Below are positions 27,032-36,156 of a stretch of DNA of 64,000 bases, piece after piece. The position numbers and the translations under genes are program-made. The stretch comes from Lichenicola sp965198575. Lineage in GTDB: Bacteria; Pseudomonadota; Alphaproteobacteria; Acetobacterales; Acetobacteraceae. The notes beneath the pieces were generated by a model. The model saw only the letters and a list, made by a program, of their open reading frames with translations, did no database searches and was not told where the DNA came from. The stretch spans positions 124,001 to 188,000 of the forward strand of contig NZ_OZ240671.1 of the NCBI RefSeq assembly GCF_965198575.1, given 5' to 3'. Within the stretch, counting starts at the first letter, position 1, and each line of letters starts with the position of its first letter.

Positions 27032-27877
27032 ATGACGACACTGCAGGCGCTCATCATCGCCTTCCTCCAGGGGGTGACCGAGCTGTTCCCGGTCAGCAGC
27101 CTGGGCCACGCGGTGATCCTGCCGGCCCTGCTGCACTGGGCCCTCGACGAGCGCGGGATCACCTTCCTGCCGTTCCTGGTGATGCTGCATGTCGGCACCG
27201 CGGCTGCCCTCTTGCTGTATTTCTGGCGGGACTGGCTGGCGATCGGCGCCGGCGTGCTGGGTCTGGCCGATCCGCTGCATGTGCGTGAGAGCCGGCACAT
27301 CCTGCTGCTGATCGTGGTGGCGACGATCCCGGCGGTGGTGATCGGCTTCGCCTTCGAGAGCCTGCTGCGCGCACTGTTCGGAACGCCCTCGATCGCCGCG
27401 ATCTTCCTGATGCTGAACGGGCTGATGCTGTTCGCGGGCGAGCGGCTGCGCGGGCGAGCCGCCGGCAGGGCGGACCGGCCGATCGCCGAGCTCACCATCA
27501 TCGACGCGCTGATCGTCGGGTGCTGGCAGTGCCTGGCGTTCCTGCCGGGGATCTCGCGGTCCGGCGCCACCATGACCGGCGGTCTGCTGCGCGGCATCGA
27601 TCACCAGGCCTCGGCGCGGTTCTCGTTCCTGATCGCGCTGCCGGTGATCCTGGCGGCGACCGCCTCGCAGGCATTGAAGCTGCACCATGCGCATGTCGGG
27701 TTCGCGGCCCTGCAGCCGGCGCTGCTCGGAGCCTTGGTGGCCGGGATCACGGCGCTGGCCAGCACGGCGTTCCTGATGCGCTACTTCCGCGAGCACGATA
27801 ACTGGGCGCTCAGCCCGTTCGCGATCTACAGCATCATCGCCGGCGCCGGCAGCTTCGTCGCGCTGCGGGTGTTCTGA
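27032..27877 (+). CDS. uppP: Undecaprenyl-diphosphatase UppP (BacA family)
   Basis: 281 aa from the ATG at 27032. Multi-spanning membrane protein with both BacA signatures: QGVTELFPVSSLGHAVI near the N-terminus (catalytic Glu and His) and LPGISRSGATMTGGLL in the middle (Arg/Ser site). It removes a phosphate from undecaprenyl diphosphate to recycle the lipid carrier for peptidoglycan and O-antigen. The FPVSSLGH form differs slightly from the commoner LPISSTGH. It is followed at 2 bp by the SGNH hydrolase. Confidence 0.95.
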   Translation: MTTLQALIIAFLQGVTELFPVSSLGHAVILPALLHWALDERGITFLPFLVMLHVGTAAALLLYFWRDWLAIGAGVLGLADPLHVRESRHILLLIVVATIPAVVIGFAFESLLRALFGTPSIAAIFLMLNGLMLFAGERLRGRAAGRADRPIAELTIIDALIVGCWQCLAFLPGISRSGATMTGGLLRGIDHQASARFSFLIALPVILAATASQALKLHHAHVGFAALQPALLGALVAGITALASTAFLMRYFREHDNWALSPFAIYSIIAGAGSFVALRVF

Positions 27878-27879
27878 GG

Positions 27880-28656
27880 ATGGCTGGGAATGGTTGGGGT
27901 CGGCTGGTGGCCCTGGCTCTGGCGACCGGCCTGCTCTGCGGTGCGGCACCGGCCAACCTCGCCACGACGCCGATCTCGCGCATGGATCTCGGCTGGTGGC
28001 ATGCCCGGTTCGAGGCGAAGCAGGCGGAGCTGAAGCGTCGGCCGATCGACCTGTTGTGGATCGGCGACTCGATCACCCAGAACTGGGAGCTCGACGGGCC
28101 GCAGCCGTGGCGGCAGTTCGCAGCCGTCTGGCAGCGCTTTTATGGCGATCGACATGCGGTCAATCTCGGCTTCAAAGGTGACAGCTCCTGCCATCTGCTC
28201 TGGCGGCTGCAGCATGGCGAGCTCGACGGGGTGTCCCCCCGTGGGGTTATCCTGCTGATCGGCGCCAATAATTTCGGCCACATCCATACCGACGCCGAAC
28301 AGACCCTTGCCGGTATCCAGGCGGTGCTGGCCGAGATCCATCAGCGCCTGCCGGCGACGCACATCCTGCTGCTGGGGGTGCTGCCGTCGATCCGCTCGGC
28401 CTGGGTCACGGAGAATACGGCGCGCCTGAATGGGGAATTGCGCCGGTATGCCGCATCGGGACCTGGTTATCTGAGCTTCGTCGATGTCGGCGACCTGTTT
28501 CGCCATGACGGGGTGGTGGATCCGGCGAAGTTCCTCGACCCGCATCTGACGCCGCCGGACCCGCCGCTGCATCCGACGGCGCAGACGCAGGAACAGATCG
28601 CACAGGCGATCGAGCCGTACGTGGCGCGGATGCTGGGCGACCACCCGCACCACTGA
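27880..28656 (+). CDS. SGNH/GDSL-family esterase or acetylhydrolase, secreted
   Basis: 258 aa with an N-terminal signal peptide (RLVALALATGLLCGAAPA). SGNH blocks in order: block I LLWIGDSITQNW (Ser), block II Gly (NLGFKGDSS), block III ILLIGANNFG (GxNN-like Asn), block V DPPLHPT (Asp and His). The layout resembles platelet-activating-factor acetylhydrolase-like GDSL enzymes. It likely deacylates an envelope or extracellular substrate; the neighbour uppP suggests the cell wall, but nothing fixes the substrate. Confidence 0.85.
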   Translation: MAGNGWGRLVALALATGLLCGAAPANLATTPISRMDLGWWHARFEAKQAELKRRPIDLLWIGDSITQNWELDGPQPWRQFAAVWQRFYGDRHAVNLGFKGDSSCHLLWRLQHGELDGVSPRGVILLIGANNFGHIHTDAEQTLAGIQAVLAEIHQRLPATHILLLGVLPSIRSAWVTENTARLNGELRRYAASGPGYLSFVDVGDLFRHDGVVDPAKFLDPHLTPPDPPLHPTAQTQEQIAQAIEPYVARMLGDHPHH

Positions 28657-28718
28657 CGTTAACCATTGTGAAACCCGGGCGGCGCTAGTCTGCGGCAGTT
28701 CCGGGAGCGAATGGCGCG

Positions 28719-29495
28719 ATGCGTCCACACATCTTTCTCGCGACGCCCTGTTATGGCGGCGTCGTCGGCCAGGGCTACATGCAGTCGGTCTGCGCCCTGA
28801 TGGCGGCTGCACCGTCGGCCGGGCTCGACCTGACGCTGGCGCTGCTCGGGCAGGACGCGCTGATCACGCGTTGCCGCAACACGCTGGTCGGGCATTTCGT
28901 GGCGCATCCGCTGGCGACGCATCTGCTGTTCGTCGATGCCGACATCTCGTTCGAGCCCGAGCAGGTGTTCCGGCTGCTTCGTGCAGGCAAGCCGATCGCG
29001 GCCGGGGTGTACCCGCTGAAGGCGTATCATTGGGACCGGGCGTCACGCGAGCGAGTGGCCGGCGGCGAGGCAGCAGAAACTGCCGGGCTGCACTATGTCG
29101 GCGAGCTTGAGGCGGCCGGGCGGGTCGAATGGGAGGGGGATTTCGCTACCGCGACGTTCGCCGGCACCGGCTTCATGCTCATCGAGCGGGCGACGCTGGC
29201 TGCCCTTGCTGCAGCACATCCGGAAACACGCTACCGCCACATCCACGCCTATTCGGCCGGGGGACAGGCGCCGTGGGACAATCATGCGCTGTTCGATTGC
29301 CTGATCGACGCCGAAACCGGCGTTTACATGAGCGAGGACTTCACCTTCTGCCATCGCTGGCGGCGGCTGGGCGGGCGCGTCTGGCTCGATACGGGTGGCC
29401 GCCTCACCCATACCGGCCCTTCGGATTATCACGGTGCTCCCGCGGACCGGCTGCAGCCCGGCCGAGCGATGATCGACATCGACCGCGCAGCCTGA
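28719..29495 (+). CDS. GT-A-fold glycosyltransferase-like protein
   Basis: 258 aa. N-terminal MRPHIFLATPCYGGVV and LLGQDALITRCRNTLVGHF resemble nucleotide-sugar-binding segments of small GT-A enzymes. The acidic LLFVDADISFEP provides a DxD metal site, with GTGFMLIERATL and SEDFTFCHRWRRLGGRVWLD as acceptor-side motifs. There is no membrane segment. Donor and acceptor are unknown. It is the last host gene before the phage block, which begins 30 bp further on the other strand. Confidence 0.8.
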   Translation: MRPHIFLATPCYGGVVGQGYMQSVCALMAAAPSAGLDLTLALLGQDALITRCRNTLVGHFVAHPLATHLLFVDADISFEPEQVFRLLRAGKPIAAGVYPLKAYHWDRASRERVAGGEAAETAGLHYVGELEAAGRVEWEGDFATATFAGTGFMLIERATLAALAAAHPETRYRHIHAYSAGGQAPWDNHALFDCLIDAETGVYMSEDFTFCHRWRRLGGRVWLDTGGRLTHTGPSDYHGAPADRLQPGRAMIDIDRAA

Positions 29496-29525
29496 CGTCC
29501 GGGGCACCGGAACCGGATCGGGCGT

Positions 29526-30182
29526 TCAGGCAAGGCTTGTCCCGGCGGTTCGCGTGACCGGCGCGGCGGCCACGGTGCGCGCGATCGATGCCGCATGACG
29601 ACGCCTGCTGCGGGCGAGCCAGCCGCCGCCGTAGATGGCAAAGTTGTGCAGCGATCGGTAGGAGCCGATCTGTGCGTCGGCCAGCGTCTGCAACAACGAC
29701 GTCGTCGGCCGCATGTGCGCAGCACGCACCGTCACCGGGCCGCAGACACCGTCCTGATGCAGGCCGAGTGCCGCTTGCAGGAGATGGATGCTCGTTCCAG
29801 GACCGCGGTTCCAGCCGAAATCGAACAGCATCAGGTCGATCCCGGGTGGCATGTCGGCGCAGGACATCGGGTTCCAGAAATGCGCCCTGGCGATCGCGCC
29901 GTAGATCGACAGCGAGAGGCCGCGCATCGTGTCGACGCCGATCGCGGTCGTCTTCAACCATGACGCCAGCGCAGGTGCGCCGACCCCCATGTTCGAGCCG
30001 ATGAGCACGCCTGCTCCGACGGCGCCGCCGGTCCAGTTTCCGGTATCGCGCGGGTCATCGACGTAGCCGCCCTCCTCCATCCGCGTGAAGACGCTGCATG
30101 CTTGGAAATCCAAGTCGGGCACCGTCTCCGCCTGAGGGTGCGCGGTCGCGGGGACGGGCAGCGGCGGTCTGGCGGGCTTCAT
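29526..30182 (-). CDS. Phage endolysin, GH108-like N-acetylmuramidase
   Basis: 218 aa from the ATG at 30182, 2 bp after the fibre gene stop. The catalytic Glu segment FTRMEEGGYVDDPRDTG matches GH108 (ZliS-like) muramidases. The C-terminal part has the peptidoglycan-binding-like FGWNRGPGTSIHLLQAALGL...DGVCGPVT. The usual GGaTnyGit stretch after the Glu is replaced by a longer NWTGGAVGAGVLIGSN. It degrades the cell wall at lysis. No holin or spanin gene is found beside it. Confidence 0.85.
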   Translation of the reverse strand: MKPARPPLPVPATAHPQAETVPDLDFQACSVFTRMEEGGYVDDPRDTGNWTGGAVGAGVLIGSNMGVGAPALASWLKTTAIGVDTMRGLSLSIYGAIARAHFWNPMSCADMPPGIDLMLFDFGWNRGPGTSIHLLQAALGLHQDGVCGPVTVRAAHMRPTTSLLQTLADAQIGSYRSLHNFAIYGGGWLARSRRRHAASIARTVAAAPVTRTAGTSLA

Positions 30183-30184
30183 CG

Positions 30185-31468
30185 TCAGCCGTTCCACTCG
30201 ATGCTCATGAAGCCGTCGGCTCCACGGCCGGCGGTTCCGGTCGCACCGCCGGAGCCGCCGCCGCCCGGCCACGTTCCAGCGATCCCGGCGATCCCGCCGA
30301 TACTTGCGGTCGCACCCTGCACGCCGTAGCTGGCCCCACCGGCGCCGCCGACCGAGATGCCGCCGAGCTGGTAGCCGGACTGGCCGCCACTGACGCCGAT
30401 CGAGGCCACGGAATTGAGATTGTTGCTGACCGGCGCGCCCGGAACGCCGCCCGTGCCCGACTGCCCGTTGCCTCCCGACTGGCCGCTGCCGCCGCCGCTC
30501 ATGATGACGCGCTGGTCGAAACTGGTCGTGGTCGAGCCGCTGGTGCCGCTGCCGATCTGCAGCGCATAGGTCATGCCTGCGGTCACCGGAATCAGGACCT
30601 CGATGTAGCCGCCGCCGCCGCCGCCGCCGCCGGGATATCCGGAAGCCGAAGCGCCACCGGTGCCACCGGCAGCCCAGGCCCGCACCAGGATGCTCGAAAC
30701 GCCGGCCGGGCAGCTCCAGCTATAGGTTCCGCCGGATCCCCAGGCGGCGCGGTTGCGCTGCACCGCCGCGCTGACGAAGGACGTGGTGGCCAGGCTGGCG
30801 CTGGCGTCGCCGACGGCAACCGTGGGCGCGGTCGGGTTGCCGAGGAAGGCGGGCGAGATGATCGGTGCGGCCTGCGGCAGCTTCACCGCGATGAACGGTG
30901 CGCCTGCGGCGGCGGTGATCATCGCCGCCGTCACGGCCACGGCCAAGGGCGGCACGACGATCTGCCACAGCGGCATGAACCCGGACGGTACGCTGCCTGG
31001 CGCCGTCGCTGCGAACGACACCCGCGCCTGGATCACCGTCGCCTGCGCCTGGCCGTTGCCCTGCGCGCCGATCAGCGTCTGCGTCGGATTTGCGGAGTTG
31101 TAATATGCGACCGCGGCACTGCCGGCCTGGCTCTCGACCACGCAGCCGGAGATTACCGTGGTGCCGGTTCCGGGCAGTGTCAGCGCCGTGGATGCGGTGT
31201 TGATGCCGACCTTCAGCAGCAGGTCGCCGTCGGGCGGCAACGCACCATACGAGGCGACATCGATCGTCGTCGGCAGTGTCATGCTGCCTGGCGCAATCGC
31301 CACGGTCAGGCCGCCGCCCGGGGTGCAGGCCAGGCCATCGGCATAGGCGGTGCCGTCACCGATGGTCATCTTGGCGAGGTAGCCGAGGGCAACCATTGCG
31401 TTGCGCGCCTGCAGCAGCTGATCGGTGTCGAGCGGCACCGCCCCGACATAGACGATTTGACGATCCAA
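30185..31468 (-). CDS. Phage tail fibre with polyglycine-rich tip
   Basis: 427 aa. The N-terminal part resembles tail-fibre attachment regions. Residues ~205-240 contain the repeat typical of fibres (NPTAPTVAVGDASASLATTSFVSAAV). From about residue 265 the protein becomes a glycine-rich domain (YPGGGGGGGG, SGGGSGQSGGNGQSG, WPGGGGSGGATG) ending in FMSIEWNG, the layout of glycine-rich receptor-binding tips in which polyglycine helices bundle and loops contact the host. It lies between the gpI-like protein and the lysin. Confidence 0.85.
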   Translation of the reverse strand: MDRQIVYVGAVPLDTDQLLQARNAMVALGYLAKMTIGDGTAYADGLACTPGGGLTVAIAPGSMTLPTTIDVASYGALPPDGDLLLKVGINTASTALTLPGTGTTVISGCVVESQAGSAAVAYYNSANPTQTLIGAQGNGQAQATVIQARVSFAATAPGSVPSGFMPLWQIVVPPLAVAVTAAMITAAAGAPFIAVKLPQAAPIISPAFLGNPTAPTVAVGDASASLATTSFVSAAVQRNRAAWGSGGTYSWSCPAGVSSILVRAWAAGGTGGASASGYPGGGGGGGGYIEVLIPVTAGMTYALQIGSGTSGSTTTSFDQRVIMSGGGSGQSGGNGQSGTGGVPGAPVSNNLNSVASIGVSGGQSGYQLGGISVGGAGGASYGVQGATASIGGIAGIAGTWPGGGGSGGATGTAGRGADGFMSIEWNG

Positions 31469-31558
31469 GCATCCGTACTCCGGTTGGCACGAACCACGCG
31501 GGGAGACGCGGGCCGCAAGGGTGCAGTGATCGTGGAAGGAGCCGGGCGAGAGGCCGGA

Positions 31559-32878
31559 TCAGCCGGAGACGGCGGTCCAGGCAACACTGCCGGCGGGGGC
31601 AGCCCGGCCGATCGCCTCGTACAGACTGGAGGTTTCGACCGGCAGGCTGGACACGGGCGTCACTGCCACCAGGCTATCGGCCTCACGGATGCCGATCTGC
31701 CGGGCGCTTGGAATGTAGCTGCTGGCCGTGGTCCCCGGCTCGATCTGCCAGCACTGCGTCAGCACCGGAGCGCTGACAGGCCCGATCGCGGCACCGATCA
31801 GCATGATCGATACCCGACGCTTACCGCTGCCGGCGCCGGGAAGAGCCGTAGGCAGGGTCGCCGTGATCCGCTGCCACTTGCCGGCCATGCCCAGCCTCGA
31901 AGGCTGGATGACGGCACTTCCGGCGCGATCGGGATCGCTGATCCGCAGGCTGAAGACGAGCAGGTCGGGGTCGCTCGGCAGCATCACCCAGGCTGATCCG
32001 GTCACCGCATTGCCGTCCGACGCGACGACAGCCGCAGGTCCGGTGATGCTGCCGCCTCGGATGATGCTCACCTGCAGCACCGGCTGCCCGGCCCACACCG
32101 CATCGGCGGCCGCTCCCTCGAGCGCCCATTGCGCGCCGGCACCGGTCGCTGCCGCCACGCAACCGCTCCAGCCGACGCTGTCCTTGATCAGGTTGAAGCC
32201 GCGAGGCTCGATCAACGGGGTTGCCGCGCCGCTGGCCGGGACGGTGTATCGCGTGACGTAGCGTCCGGCGATCTGCATTGCGCCGGTGCCGTCGATGTAG
32301 CTCGCCTGCGAGGCGCGCGTGGTTCGGCTCGAGCCTGCACACACGGTCACACGGTATTGGAACGGCATTTCGCTGGATCCGAAAGCGATTCCGGCCGCGG
32401 CATAGCCGCCACCACCACCGGCAGCGGGGACCGCGCTGCTGCCATAGCCCCCGGTATCCGCGGCGCGGGATGGCTCGAAGATCTCCGGCACCTGACCGAG
32501 CAGGGTGGCGATCGCCGCCGACACGGCCGCCCGGGTGACTCGCGGGATCAACAGGTTGGCGCGGATACGGTCGCGGAAGGCGTCGTCGGTCTCGGTCGCG
32601 AGCCGCTTCAGCAGGGTGCCGAAAAAGTCGCTGCAGATCATGTCCAAGAGGCCGCCGGTCGCCGTTGCGAGCCGCGCCTGCTGGATGACGTAGAGAGTGA
32701 GCGCGTAGCAATACGACCAGGCCCACCCGGTGCCGGACAGCAGCCCGTCCAGAACCGGAGTGGCACTCACATCCGCGCCGGGTGCGGTCATGGGAAACCA
32801 TGCGGCCGGCATGACGGTGCGCATCCGCGCGACCATGTCGCCGACGGAGCCCACGCCGGTATTGCCGGACCCGCTCAT
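31559..32878 (-). CDS. Baseplate/tail protein (gpI position) with C-terminal carbohydrate-binding-like domain
   Basis: 439 aa. The first ~145 residues are helical (GGLLDMICSDFFGTLLKRLATETDDAFRDRIRANLL) as in the tail protein that follows gpJ in P2/Mu-like phages. A glycine-rich hinge (~150-160) leads to a beta-sandwich-like region with NLIKDSVGWSG... and CWQIEPGTTASSYIPSA, a pattern common in phage adhesins of the CBM4/9 type. It overlaps gpJ by 4 bp. It probably links the baseplate to the fibre and may bind surface sugar. Confidence 0.75.
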   Translation of the reverse strand: MSGSGNTGVGSVGDMVARMRTVMPAAWFPMTAPGADVSATPVLDGLLSGTGWAWSYCYALTLYVIQQARLATATGGLLDMICSDFFGTLLKRLATETDDAFRDRIRANLLIPRVTRAAVSAAIATLLGQVPEIFEPSRAADTGGYGSSAVPAAGGGGGYAAAGIAFGSSEMPFQYRVTVCAGSSRTTRASQASYIDGTGAMQIAGRYVTRYTVPASGAATPLIEPRGFNLIKDSVGWSGCVAAATGAGAQWALEGAAADAVWAGQPVLQVSIIRGGSITGPAAVVASDGNAVTGSAWVMLPSDPDLLVFSLRISDPDRAGSAVIQPSRLGMAGKWQRITATLPTALPGAGSGKRRVSIMLIGAAIGPVSAPVLTQCWQIEPGTTASSYIPSARQIGIREADSLVAVTPVSSLPVETSSLYEAIGRAAPAGSVAWTAVSG

Positions 32879-33981
32879 CCGACGGTGGCCGTCACGTTGA
32901 TGAGCCCGGCGCGTACGACGCTCCCGGGCTGGCCACCGACATCGGCGGACGCGGCATCGAGCAGCACGCTCAGGACGTTGGTGATGCCGGCGTCGACGTC
33001 GTAGCAGAGACCGGCAAGACGCGAGAAACGCAGCGCCTGGCCGACGCCGAGCGCGTTCACATAGGCAACCAGTGCCGCGTCGATCTCGGTTTGCACGGTG
33101 GCCGGGACGGTTGCGGTATTGACCGTCACCACCACGTCGAGGTTGGCCACCAGAACGGTCGGCGGCGCAATCGTGATCGTGGTGCCGACCGGCCGCACCG
33201 CGTCCAGGGCAGCGGCGACCAGGGCGATCAGCGAGGCCGGGGGCGTCCCACTGCCGTCATCGACGATGACATGAACGTTGCCGGGCAGAAAAACCCCTGC
33301 GGCCGTCACGTTCTCCTGGATCGTATAGGTCAGCGACTGCTGGACCGAGGCGATCGCATAGGCCAGGGCCTGCATCGTCGCCTGCGAGCGGGTGTTGAGA
33401 AACGTGGTGAAACGGAGGCGCAACGCCGCATCGGTTTCGGCCGGTGCACCCCCACTGAAGGCATTCGCGTTCGAGACCGTATCGATCCCGAGAACCACCG
33501 TTCCGAGAACATTGACGGCGCCGGACTGGATGTTGCCGGCAAGCCCGGGCGTCACCGCCTGTACCTGCACCGTGACGCTCGGCGCACCGATGGCACGCGC
33601 ATAGGGACCATTGATCACGGCGAAACTCTGCCCTGCATCGCTGGTCCGGACGGTCACGCCGTTCAGGATCGTGGCACCCTGCGACGCCGGGCTGAACGAG
33701 GACAGCGTCACCTGCCCCGTCGCCTGTGCAGCCGGGAGACGCGTCAGGCCGAAATCCTGCACCCAACTATCGACGTCGCTGCCGATGCTGGTCGCAAGCC
33801 GGGTCATCGTCAGCACCTGCAGCAGCAGGTATTGCAGCCACAACGCAACCGATGCCGACGCCTCGAGCATCGCGCGCAGCACCGAACCCACCGTAAGGTC
33901 GATCAGGCTTGCGCACGAACCCTGCACCGTCGCCGCCATCGTGTTGACGAGCGTCGAGAAGTTCTGGAGGGACAGCTGCAT
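32875..33981 (-). CDS. Baseplate J-like wedge protein
   Basis: 368 aa. Gene-J hallmarks: N-terminal helical region (LIDLTVGSVLRAMLEASASVALWLQYLLLQV), a DSWVQDFGLTRLPA motif, then SQGATILNGVTVRTSDAGQSFAV and a C-terminal part with DVDAGITNV. It forms the baseplate wedge periphery that triggers sheath contraction. It follows gp25/gpW with no gap and overlaps the gpI-like gene. Confidence 0.92.
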   Translation of the reverse strand: MQLSLQNFSTLVNTMAATVQGSCASLIDLTVGSVLRAMLEASASVALWLQYLLLQVLTMTRLATSIGSDVDSWVQDFGLTRLPAAQATGQVTLSSFSPASQGATILNGVTVRTSDAGQSFAVINGPYARAIGAPSVTVQVQAVTPGLAGNIQSGAVNVLGTVVLGIDTVSNANAFSGGAPAETDAALRLRFTTFLNTRSQATMQALAYAIASVQQSLTYTIQENVTAAGVFLPGNVHVIVDDGSGTPPASLIALVAAALDAVRPVGTTITIAPPTVLVANLDVVVTVNTATVPATVQTEIDAALVAYVNALGVGQALRFSRLAGLCYDVDAGITNVLSVLLDAASADVGGQPGSVVRAGLINVTATVG

Positions 33982-34350
33982 CTAACCACCGATCGGTAAA
34001 CTGAGGACCTGCGCATTGCCGGATGTCGCGTCGGTGTAGGTGATGGTCGCGATGACCACGCCGAACCCTTCGGCGGCCAGTACGACCGTCGGCTCGGGTG
34101 TCGCGGCGACGGACGTCTCGTACGCCATCTGTGCACGGATGATCGCGGCGATCCGCTGCTGCGAGGCGATGCTGCCGACGAGGCCGGGCAGACCGGCGCC
34201 GTAGGTAAGCTGCCAGATATAAGTCCCCTGGCTGGTCAGCAGCCGATGCAGCACGCGCTGCTGGGTTTCGAGATCGTCCTCGACAAGTGCGAGATCGCCG
34301 GATGACCCGATCTGCAGATCCGCGCCGAAGCTGTGCGCAAGATCAGCCAT
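33982..34350 (-). CDS. Baseplate wedge protein gp25/gpW-like
   Basis: 122 aa from the ATG at 34350; the longer frame is a shadow of the spike gene. The DLALVEDDLETQQRVLHRLLTSQGTYIW stretch resembles the conserved core of gp25-like lysozyme-fold wedge proteins (E-x-x-x-Q/R...R-LLT). It would nucleate sheath assembly at the baseplate. Its start overlaps the end of the gpV gene by 8 bp. Confidence 0.85.
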   Translation of the reverse strand: MADLAHSFGADLQIGSSGDLALVEDDLETQQRVLHRLLTSQGTYIWQLTYGAGLPGLVGSIASQQRIAAIIRAQMAYETSVAATPEPTVVLAAEGFGVVIATITYTDATSGNAQVLSLPIGG

Positions 34351-34879
34351 TTGTCGGCACCGGCGCACCCGACCGCCCCTGGCCGGGCTGGACGCCTGCA
34401 TGCTGGTGATGAGCCAGGCTGACGCTGGAGGCAACCGCGTCGCCGTTCACGCTCAGGCTGCCGTCGATGACGACCTTCCCGCGCATGAAGATGCTGTCGC
34501 TCGTGAGGTGGAGATAGGTGCCGGTCGCGAGGAAGATGCCGATCTCGCCGGGTTGGACAGGCGCTCCTGTTGCCGGACTGACCGGCGGCGTGGTCGTGAC
34601 GTCGAACAGCCGGGCGATGACGATCGGGTGCTCCGCATCGCTCTCCACCGGCACCACCAGAACCTGGCTGCCGATCTCCGCCGGGCAGGAAATGCACAAG
34701 CCGCCCGCGGCGATCGCACTGTCGGGGATCCAGCCGCTTTCGATCCCCTCCGGCTGGATCGACACCTTTACCGCATGCGCCACTGCGTCCACGCTGGTCA
34801 CCAGCGCATGCCGCGGCTGGCCGATCGCGCCGACCTGGGTGGCCGCATGGTATTTGATCGTCTCGAGCCAATCAGCCAT
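34343..34879 (-). CDS. Baseplate spike / assembly protein gpV-like
   Basis: 178 aa from the ATG at 34879, preceded by GGGGA at good spacing. An OB-fold-like N-terminal part (KVSIQPEGIESGWIPDS...GSQVLVVPVESDAEHPIVIARLFD) is followed by a C-terminal beta-helix-like stretch (GTYLHLTSDSIFMRGKVVIDGSLSVNGDAV) and a His-rich end (LAHHQHAGVQPGQGRSG). This is the layout of gpV-type membrane-puncturing spikes; the HxH at the end could hold the metal ion seen in such tips. Confidence 0.85.
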   Translation of the reverse strand: MADWLETIKYHAATQVGAIGQPRHALVTSVDAVAHAVKVSIQPEGIESGWIPDSAIAAGGLCISCPAEIGSQVLVVPVESDAEHPIVIARLFDVTTTPPVSPATGAPVQPGEIGIFLATGTYLHLTSDSIFMRGKVVIDGSLSVNGDAVASSVSLAHHQHAGVQPGQGRSGAPVPTNG

Positions 34880-35966
34880 CAACAGCTTCCCCATCCGTGT
34901 CGATCCGCGCCGTGACGTGCTGGACGAAGCCGTGCTGCAGCGACATCTCTCGCTCGATCCGGTCGATCGTGTAGATCTGGTCCCAATTCGTTCCGGTACC
35001 GGACAGCCTGAGACGATGCTGCGGCGTCAGTGTCAGCTCGCCTGCCATGCGACCGGTAATGACACGCTCATGCGCCCGAAGCCTCGCGTAACTGTTTCGC
35101 GCGAGAGCCTCGGCGTCGTCCTGCACGAGGTTCGGCCGGATCACCTGGAACTGCCGGACGGCGCCAGAAACCGTGGCTGGATATGTCGCAGTCACCTGGC
35201 GGCGCTGGCGGCTGTTCCAGCTGGACACCCTGACCTGCACCGGATCCGACAATCCGAAAGCGCGCTCCATGCCGAGGTCGGAAATCGTGAGACCCGGCGA
35301 TCCGGACTGCGCTCCCGGCGGCGCATACCCGACCTCGTAGAGATTCGTGGTTCCGGTCGCCGGCTGCTTGAAATGCAGCGTGGTGCCATCGACCCACATC
35401 TCGTAGCCCTCGAGATCGGCAAGTTCCGCAAGTAGGTCCCAGCCGTTGCCGTGCCGGGAAAAACTCCCAAGTGCCGACTTGCTGTGCTGGATCTGATAGT
35501 ATTGTCCGACAAGTCTCGAGGTCTGGTCGACGTCGGCCTGCAGCGCGCAACGGGATGCGAGTGCGCTCGCGATCTCGGAAGAGGTGTTGTTGAGAAAGCC
35601 CTCCTGCAGCGGAAGATCGATCAGCCGGCCGGCATGGTCACGACCATCCAGCGATGCGACGCCCGAAACCGGGTCGAGCCGGAGGCGGTCGGCGCTTCCG
35701 GTGAGCATCCGGATCCAATCCAGCTCGCCTTCTGCGGCACCAACGGGCAGGAAGCCGAAATCGATTGCGACATCCAGCGCCTGTTGATCGGCCCAGGCGA
35801 CTCCGAGAACCCTGTTGATCTGGTTCAGGCTCGCCTGGACGTGGAAGCGCGCGGCCTGTGAGCTCCGCGGGCTGACAATCTCGGCAGATCGACATGCGGC
35901 GACGGGCGCGCCGTTCAGTATCAGCCGCATGCGCGGCCGTCTGACTCCGCTGACGGGCTGTATCAT
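34872..35966 (-). CDS. Baseplate hub / late control protein gpD-like
   Basis: 364 aa. Similar in layout to gpD/Mu gp44/VgrG-type hub proteins: DLPLQEGFLNNTSSEIASALASR, then HGNGWDLLAELADLEGYEMWVDGTTLHFKQP, and a C-terminal LRLSGTGTNWDQIYTIDRIER barrel. It forms the ring beneath the tail tube to which the spike attaches. The ATG overlaps the stop of the LysM-like protein (ATGA). Confidence 0.87.
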   Translation of the reverse strand: MIQPVSGVRRPRMRLILNGAPVAACRSAEIVSPRSSQAARFHVQASLNQINRVLGVAWADQQALDVAIDFGFLPVGAAEGELDWIRMLTGSADRLRLDPVSGVASLDGRDHAGRLIDLPLQEGFLNNTSSEIASALASRCALQADVDQTSRLVGQYYQIQHSKSALGSFSRHGNGWDLLAELADLEGYEMWVDGTTLHFKQPATGTTNLYEVGYAPPGAQSGSPGLTISDLGMERAFGLSDPVQVRVSSWNSRQRRQVTATYPATVSGAVRQFQVIRPNLVQDDAEALARNSYARLRAHERVITGRMAGELTLTPQHRLRLSGTGTNWDQIYTIDRIEREMSLQHGFVQHVTARIDTDGEAVDG

Positions 35967-36151
35967 TGCGCCGGCAGTCCACCGGACGCACTCGCGTCGA
36001 AGTCGGGGATCTGCAACGTCACCAATCCGAAGATCATCGGGTCAGACAATCCGTTGAGGGCGGCGATCCGATACCACTGCGTCGCATCGCCAAGTTGCTG
36101 AGCGGCGACCGTAAAGAGATCGGTTCCCGCAACCTGCACTGTCTGCATCAT
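35963..36151 (-). CDS. Tail protein X (LysM-like)
   Basis: 62 aa, a compact LysM-type fold: VQVAGTDLFTVAAQQLGDATQWYRIAALNG...LQIPDF. Proteins of this size and motif (gpX) precede gpD in P2-like tails and are thought to bind hub components or peptidoglycan. It starts 5 bp after the preceding gene's stop. Confidence 0.85.
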   Translation of the reverse strand: MMQTVQVAGTDLFTVAAQQLGDATQWYRIAALNGLSDPMIFGLVTLQIPDFDASASGGLPAQ

Positions 36152-36156
36152 CGACC

